Source: Chromera velia
Lineage: Eukaryota; Sar; Chromeraceae
Direction: 5' to 3'
Length of the DNA stretch: 12,500 nucleotides
NCBI GenBank assembly: GCA_018398765.1
Contig: JAHBMJ010002378.1
Location: 48,919-61,418 of the forward strand
Shown: positions 7,480 through 12,500 of the stretch, one piece after another
How positions within the stretch are numbered: position 1 is the stretch's first letter
Layout of the letters: every line of letters begins with the position of its first letter
The notes under the pieces: model-generated
What the model was told of the DNA's origin: nothing
Databases searched by the model: none
Seen by the model: the letters and a program-made list of their open reading frames with translations, nothing else
Position numbers and translations under genes: made by a program

Positions 7480-10400
7480 ATGCGCACAGGTTCGTTCGCC
7501 TCTGCTCCTTACACGGAGACGTCCGGCTCCTTCCACGGTGGAGGCGAAGCCGGGGAGGACCGTCTTGCAGAGTACAGGGGGGGGAACCAAAGAGGTAGCT
7601 TTGCTTCCTCTGCAGGGTACCAAAGCAGTCAGAGGAATGGGGCGGCGGGCTTTCAGACCTCGCTGTTTCGCATCATGCCTAGAGCAGTGCGGGCCAAGAT
7701 TGGCGCAATTCGAACAGCAAGAAACCACTTAAACGATTTCGTCAGTCCAGTAGAACAAGCAAGATACAATGCGTCAAAGAAACATGGCGAGTTTTGGGCG
7801 CAGGGATCTCACTGCGTTTGTTCATCGGGGGCGTGAAATATGCGCTTTTGGAAGATACGTGAGTGTGCGCCCATTTTTCCAAAGCGCTATCCGACAGGTG
7901 GCCTGTTTCTGCGTCAATTCTATCTGGCAGTCACTCTCTTTCTTCTACTCTTTGTCAATGCAGTCGCTCTGTTCGTTCCATATCATCGATGTTGTCCTCT
8001 GGTGCTGGCTGCAGATCGAGCGTTCGTCTGAGGCGATCTTCGACCATTACAGAAACGAGATGGAAGTCTTTATGGCGGATGCCTACGGGCTCCAGCCCGT
8101 TGAGGCCGAGGGTCTGCAGAACCCCCCAGGGAACTCTTTGCAGGGACAAGGACAGTTTCAGGATATGCACGGTTTGGAGAGAAAACACCATCAGATCATC
8201 GCCCAGGCAGATGGGGGAGACAGGATAGCGTCGTTCGTGCAGTCTCCTCAGCTGGCTGCAGGGCTTCACTCAGGAACGCTGCAGAGACTAAAACCGACAG
8301 AAGGTCTCGTTGCACCGTCAGTCGGCTGATATATTCAATGGCGAGATGGCATACACACCATTCTTGTTCTTTCTCGCTCCATCTCTCTCTAGAATTTCAT
8401 CCATTTCCCTGCATGAGTGGTTGTTTGTTCTTTTCTCCCCGAGTGAGTCGACTCCTTCCTCCTCCCGATAAATGGTGTGAGTGATCACGTGCGTGGTAGT
8501 GCGCACCTGTTTGATGTTTTGAAACAAGATTCGAGTGCGATAAAGCAAGCGTGTCTCCGTGTATTTATGTTTGTAATTGTTGACTTTTGCATGAGTTAAT
8601 GCAGAGGAAATGTGCGGATCTATGACGATGGGCGTGCCCAGGTGCACATCCATCACCATTTCTTTGTGGCGAGAGAAGCGGAGAAGGGGGACAGACCGGA
8701 CTCGCCTCTGAGGACTGTGCTTTGTTCTGTGCCTCGGGGAGATGTGGGGGGAGTGAGGGATGGGGATCATGAGAAAGAAAACACGCACATGATCAGAGAC
8801 AGAGACAGAGAAAGTTCAAGTTCAAGCAGTAGTAGCAGTAGCAGTAGTAGTGCAAGCAGTCAGAGGGACAGGGAAGGGAGACCGGCTCTCTCTGCTCAAG
8901 CCGGGGGGTCCGACGGGGAAGCAGAGCTCTCTGCAGGTAGGGGAGCTCGAGACGGGGAGGAAGCAGGGCATCGCACCTCCTCCGTCTCCTCCTCTTCCTC
9001 TTCGTCTTCCTCTTCCTCTTCTTCCCACTCATCGTCCAACTCCAACCACACAGAAGCCTCCCACTCCTCTCACGCAGCCTCCCGCTCCCACTCCACTCCT
9101 GCTGACCCGGCGGCTGCGGTTGCTGCTGCGTGGGGCTTTGGGGGGCCTTCGGAGAGTCCAGCGGAGAAGCGGGAATCCTCCGTTGGGAGTGAGGGGAAAG
9201 CAAAGGAAAAAGAACAGGAGGATGCAGAGAAGGCAGAGAAGATGAACAATCTAGCATCCGCCTGGGGCTTTGGAGGAGGGGGGGAGGAAGACAAGCAAGA
9301 GCAGACTTCAGTGCATCCGCAGGGAAGTGAAGAAACTGAGAGACAGGACAGCGGAGGAGAGAAGGGGGACGAACAGAAAAAGGAAGACGAGGGGATGGGA
9401 GAGGGAGCCGCAGCTGTCGGTGCTCTTTGGGGTTTCGGGGGGGAAGCAGGTCCTGCAGAGGAAGAGGGGGACGGGGGGGATCACGCGGATGCCGAGGATT
9501 CAGGGGGACAGGAAGAAGCAGACAAGGAGAGGGACGAGAAAGTTGACGAGGGAGAAAATGCACCAGGGGGGGATAAATTGGAAAAAAAAAAACCCTCTCC
9601 CTCTGAGGAAAAGCCAGAGGGGGGTCTCGCAGCAGCCTGGGGTTTTGCAGGTGGGGACGAGGGTACATCTTCTCCTCAGGAGACGGGAGGGGAAGGGGAT
9701 GCAGAAGGGGACGGAGCAGATGAAAATAGAAACGAAGGTCAACAGAAGGGGAATGAAGACTCACCCTCTGCACAAGGCGAAGGGGAGGAGGGCAGAGAAG
9801 AGGAGAAGGCTGACGAGAAGGCGGAAGATGGTGAAAAGACGGAAGAGAAAACGGATGGTTTGATGGCAGCGTTTGGATTCGCACCTCCAGAAGGAGAGGG
9901 CCAGGAAGGCGACAAAAATTTAGCGCAAGAAGGAGTGGAGGACTCAAAAGGTCAGAGGGAGAGGGAGGGGGGGAGAATAGAAGGGTGGAGAGGATAGAGT
10001 GAGATTGAAAAGGAGGCACAGCTGAAAAGAAAGGAAAGAGGCCAGTAAGCGTGAAGTAGGAAATGGGTATGCAAAGACAGACTAGAAGCAGAAAGAGCAT
10101 ATGTGAAGAATTCAGTCAAATCTGTCCCTTCCCTTTCTTTCTGTCTGGCAAGTGCGCTCTTTGATATCTCTTTTCTTTGATTTCTTTGTCCCCATCTCCA
10201 CCATGATGACTGACAGTATTGGAAAAAGACTTTGCGGCGATCTCCAGTGAGGGTTGACGAGGTAGTGTGTGGTGGGTAAATGAGTGATCTCGTTGGGATA
10301 AGCAATCATTGTTCCGTTTTGGTGTGTGTGTCTCGCTCTGCGCGTGACTCTTCTTCCCCTTGCAGAGTCATCGGGAGAGGCAGAGGGAAATCCAGAAGAA

Positions 10401-11416
10401 GCGTCTCCGGAGGAAGAAGGAAAACAGCCAGAAGATGGAGGTGTGCCACAAGAAGGGCAAGGCGAAAACACACACGATCCGCCCATTGAAGAAGGAGAGG
10501 GGGTATCTGAGGAACAGAAAGGAGAGGAGGACAACAAAGAGAGTGCGGGGGAAAACGAGGGAGAGCGAGATGGACAGGAAGAAGGGGGAGATGGAGACAA
10601 TGAAGGCACAGTGGAGTTCGGGTTCTTCTCTGCAGTCGCCGGGGAGGAGGGGGGGAAAAATGCAGAAGGACCCCCTGACACGCAGGCAGCAGAGGGAGAA
10701 CCTTCGGGAGAAAAGGCAGAAGACGTTCAGTCCCCTTTCCTTCAGGCAGCTGCAGGTGAAGAAACGGAAAAGGAGGCCGAGGAGCAAGGTCTCCAGTCTG
10801 GAGAGAAAGAGCAGGGTGGAGGGGCTGAAGGACAAGAAGATCCCAATGGAGAGGGGACACCCCAGGGTCAGGAGGGAGACCCAACAGAACAAAAGGACAT
10901 GAATGGAACATCTGCTACCCCACAGGAAGGTGGTGGGGAGCAGGCAGAGGGGAAGAAAGAGGATGACAACGGAGACGGAGAAAAACAGAGTGGAGATCAG
11001 ACAGAAGAAGAAAATGCAGGGGAGACGGACGCGAGTGGACAGCCGCAAGAGCTCGAAGGAGCGCAGCCAAAGGAACGTGATGGTCAGTTGATCCGTCTGT
11101 TCATGTGCATATTTTTTTCTGCTTTGGGAGCTCTACGATCCATAAGTGAACATCAGTCCCTTCACTTTCCTTCCCTTTGCCAGCTCCCGTTTATCACTCT
11201 TGGAATCGTGCATCCATGTGTGGTTGCGATCAGCTGCTAGCTCTGTTGTTGGCCTGAGTCCTCAGAGAGAGTAAATTTGCTTGCAGACTGCGTGGGTGGT
11301 TTTCTTGTTGGTGTTCGGCCCTCTCTTTATTTGTGTTCCTGTGTCGCCGTTCCCGGTTTTGCGGGTCTCTGTGACTGGCCGCCCTTTTTTGTATTGCTCT
11401 ATTTCTCCCCACCCCC

Positions 11417-11462
<46 letters not shown>

Positions 11463-12349
11463 ATATCTGAGTAAGTGGACATGTGTGCAGATTTCTTCAC
11501 GAGCAAGGATGACCTTCCAGAAAGTGGAGATCCCTGCACGGCCTTTTTGAAGGTCGAGAAGAAAAGTCCCCCCTTCAGCCTTGTGGGAGACCAAATGAAG
11601 TCATCTTCTGAACAGAGAAGGGCAGTCTGGGGCGCTTTCGCAGTGGCTGTCTGTGCTCTGTCTGAGAGCCAAACCCCCGAACTTCTCAAGGGACTGGCAC
11701 TGTGCTCGCACGGAGTCGATGAGACCTCGGAGCACGTCTTTTTTGAATTCTCAGTTTACAAAGACGGTCAGACGGGTGGGTGTCTCTTCAGGGGCTTTCC
11801 GGTCTCTGACAGTTTGAGTGCTATCTCTTCAGGGGGTGGGTGTCTCTTCAGGGGCTTTGCGGTCTCTGACAGTTTGACCTGTTGAAATGCTGTCGGCTCG
11901 TTTCTCCTTTATTGTTTCTTGCCCGTTCTCATCTGTTCTTCTCGTCTCTCTTCTTTACTCCTTACCCTACGTACTCGTCTTTTCTTCTTGCTTCACTGAG
12001 TATTTTGCTGACGTCTGTTGCTTTCCTGTCTGTCTCTATACTCTGTGCGTCAACGCGGTATTTTTTTGATTCGATTGACACCAGTTCTTGCTGTGTGACT
12101 ATCCGCCTTTCTGCTTCAGAAGCTTTTGGACTCTTCACACTGGAGACCCAGATGACACCAGAGGCTGCCGTCAATCGCCTTGCCGAAACGGTGCAGAGCC
12201 TCAGTGGGGATTTCTCTGAATACGCTCAGCTGTCCTCAATCGGTCAGCAACAAACAGTGTATGTATGTGCTTACTCCACCTCAGCTGGTTGCATCCACCA
12301 AGAAGCTTTTGAAGGAGTGCTCCACTGGGCGCACGACTGCGGTATGTGA
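7480..12349 (+). CDS. Multi-exon acidic, Ser-rich protein with repeated WGFGG motifs; unknown function
   Basis: Inferred exons: 7480-7740, 8015-8316, 8605-9950, 10366-11082, 11491-11766, 12120 onward. Phases match at each junction (0, 2, 1, 1, 1). The ATG at 7480 has A at -3 and an in-frame TAG at 7462. Read to the stop at 12347-12349 it gives about 1,043 residues, but good donors near the end (12243, 12263, 12342) mean the gene may leave the window. Layout: Gly/Ser-rich start; a helical section with EAIFDHYRNEMEVF; a His-rich strand-like part (VHIHHHFF); poly-Ser tracts at 258-273 and 313-332; an acidic region about 335-875 with motifs at W364, W408, W463, W533, F611 and F721; then a cysteine-containing, folded-looking C-terminus including RRAVWGAF and GLFTLETQMTPEAAVNRLAETV. 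No signal peptide or clear membrane segment. I do not recognise the family. The first junction is the weakest: the frame also reads on to a possible GTTTGT donor near 7816 in the same phase. Confidence 0.75.
8813..8860 (+). repeat. Poly-serine tract 1 (AGY codons)
   Basis: Thirteen serines, one Ala and two more serines, encoded almost wholly by AGT/AGC with two TCA codons near the start. This is an in-frame trinucleotide repeat within the long exon, flanked by RDRDRE and QRDRE. Confidence 0.9.
8978..9037 (+). repeat. Poly-serine tract 2 (TCN codons)
   Basis: Serine run with one Val and one His, encoded entirely by TCC/TCT/TCG/TCA. It is about 120 bp downstream of tract 1 but uses the disjoint Ser codon family, and is followed by a Ser/His/Ala/Asn-rich stretch leading to the first WGFGG motif. 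Confidence 0.9.
9582..9592 (+). repeat. Coding A11 homopolymer
   Basis: Eleven consecutive A residues encode the end of Glu plus three Lys (LEKKKPSP). The frame is correct as sequenced. Such a run is prone to polymerase slippage and to sequencing indels, so it is the first place to look if the downstream frame is disputed. Confidence 0.9.
9951..10365 (+). other. Intron 3 of the plus-strand gene
   Basis: This 415-nt intron has donor GTCAGA at 9951 and pyrimidine-tract acceptor CCCCTTGCAG ending at 10365. The upstream frame runs only into a short Gly/Arg tail and stops at 9997, and the Glu codon is completed across the join (G plus AG), giving EDSK-E-SSGEAEG. No other feature seen in it. Confidence 0.7.
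11083..11490 (+). other. Intron 4 of the plus-strand gene, with CT/GT microsatellite
   Basis: This 408-nt intron has donor GTCAGT at 11083 and acceptor TGTGCAG ending at 11490. A (CT)n tract (about 11417-11432) passes directly into (GT)n (about 11432-11461), ending about 30 nt before the acceptor. The phase-1 join makes Asp (G plus AT) and links KERDG-type acidic sequence to FFTSKDDLPE. Confidence 0.7.
11774..11877 (+). repeat. Two-copy direct repeat, 44 bp at 60-bp period, in the last seen intron
   Basis: Copies at 11774-11817 and 11834-11877 differ at one base (11799 versus 11859). The 16-bp spacer carries a third partial copy (TCTTCAGGGGG). In the frame of the preceding exon it is open and would encode a twice-repeated GGCLFRGF-x-VSDSL before a stop at 11883. 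The phase model treats it as intron (donor GTCAGA at 11767 or GTGGGT at 11776, both phase 1; acceptor ends 12119). Confidence 0.85.
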
Positions 12350-12500
12350 AAGAGCCATTCGGTCGCTTTCATGCGAGAGTGTAGATCTGCACATTTTTCA
12401 CTCTCGTTGGTCGGTATCGTAAAGAAGCAAACACGCAGCGTTTCCGGGAGGGAGCATATTGGCATACATCTGCACAGAGAGAACACAAGAGAGAGAAACA
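12350..12500 (+). other. Window end; probable intron or 3' flank
   Basis: No motif is recognised. A near-consensus donor GTATGT lies at 12342, just before the in-frame TGA, so this stretch may be the start of another intron. Open frames on either strand here are short and lack support. Confidence 0.35.

Larger units (their letters stand above)
9113..10634 (+). repeat. Dispersed WGFGG-type peptide motif, six copies in acidic disordered sequence
   Basis: Copies: AAAWGFGG (Trp codon 9131), ASAWGFGG (9263), GALWGFGG (9428), AAAWGFAG (9638), MAAFGFAP (Phe codon 9872) and VEFGFFSA (10617, in the next exon). The first four keep A-x-W-G-F; the last two have Phe for Trp. Between motifs the sequence is Glu/Gly/Asp/Lys-rich without hydrophobics, so these are the only sticky elements in about 500 residues, as expected for short linear binding motifs. 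Confidence 0.8.

Noticed and set aside
9120-9870. Plus-strand Arg/Lys-rich alternative frames over the acidic exon
   Set aside because: They are frame-shifted readings of GAA/GAG/GGA codons. The Glu/Gly frame carries the repeated WGFGG motif and joins in phase to its neighbours.
8793-10100. 435-aa open frame on the minus strand
   Set aside because: It is antisense to the long acidic exon. Its Pro/Leu/Ser-rich composition is what complementing GA-rich Glu/Gly codons gives, and it has no motif.
10306-11048. Overlapping long minus-strand open frames (including 10112-10681 and 10368-11048)
   Set aside because: They are shadows of the second acidic exon, with low-complexity Ser/Pro/Leu/Phe content and no domains.

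Overview
The window looks like a nuclear, intron-rich, mid-GC protist genome, most likely an alveolate of the coccidian or chromerid type. Support: long low-complexity insertions inside conserved domains, homopolymer tracts in coding DNA, (CT)n/(GT)n microsatellites in introns, and a TGCATGCA cluster (the core recognised by several ApiAP2 factors) in the promoter region. I cannot name the species. Nothing bacterial, viral or organellar was seen, and no tRNA, rRNA, CRISPR array or transposon.

Two multi-exon genes diverge from a shared ~1.04 kb intergenic region (6443-7479). The minus-strand gene (6442 down to 382) can be assembled by splice-phase matching into 10 or 11 exons and about 1,109 residues. 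Its order is: disordered N-terminus with 20-25-residue repeats; a cassette of three PHD zinc fingers resembling plant EDM2 and the NSD family; a lysine-rich probable nuclear localisation tract; a highly charged coiled coil; an acidic stretch; and a short tail. Fingers 1 and 3 each carry a very long insertion between zinc-ligand pairs (about 164 and 118 residues), yet every ligand is retained. It is probably a chromatin reader. No SET domain was seen.

The plus-strand gene (from 7480 to at least 12242, possibly leaving the window) has at least six exons that also join in consistent phase. A short globular N-terminus is followed by two poly-serine tracts, about 500 residues of acidic disordered protein with repeated (A)(A/L)WGF(G/A)G motifs, then a folded-looking C-terminal part. 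I do not recognise the family.

A property shared by both genes is the 5' splice site: about ten inferred introns begin GTCAG (usually GTCAGT), often running on into TCAG tetranucleotide repeats, instead of the usual GTRAGT. The divergent arrangement allows co-regulation, but nothing in the sequence shows that the two proteins work together.
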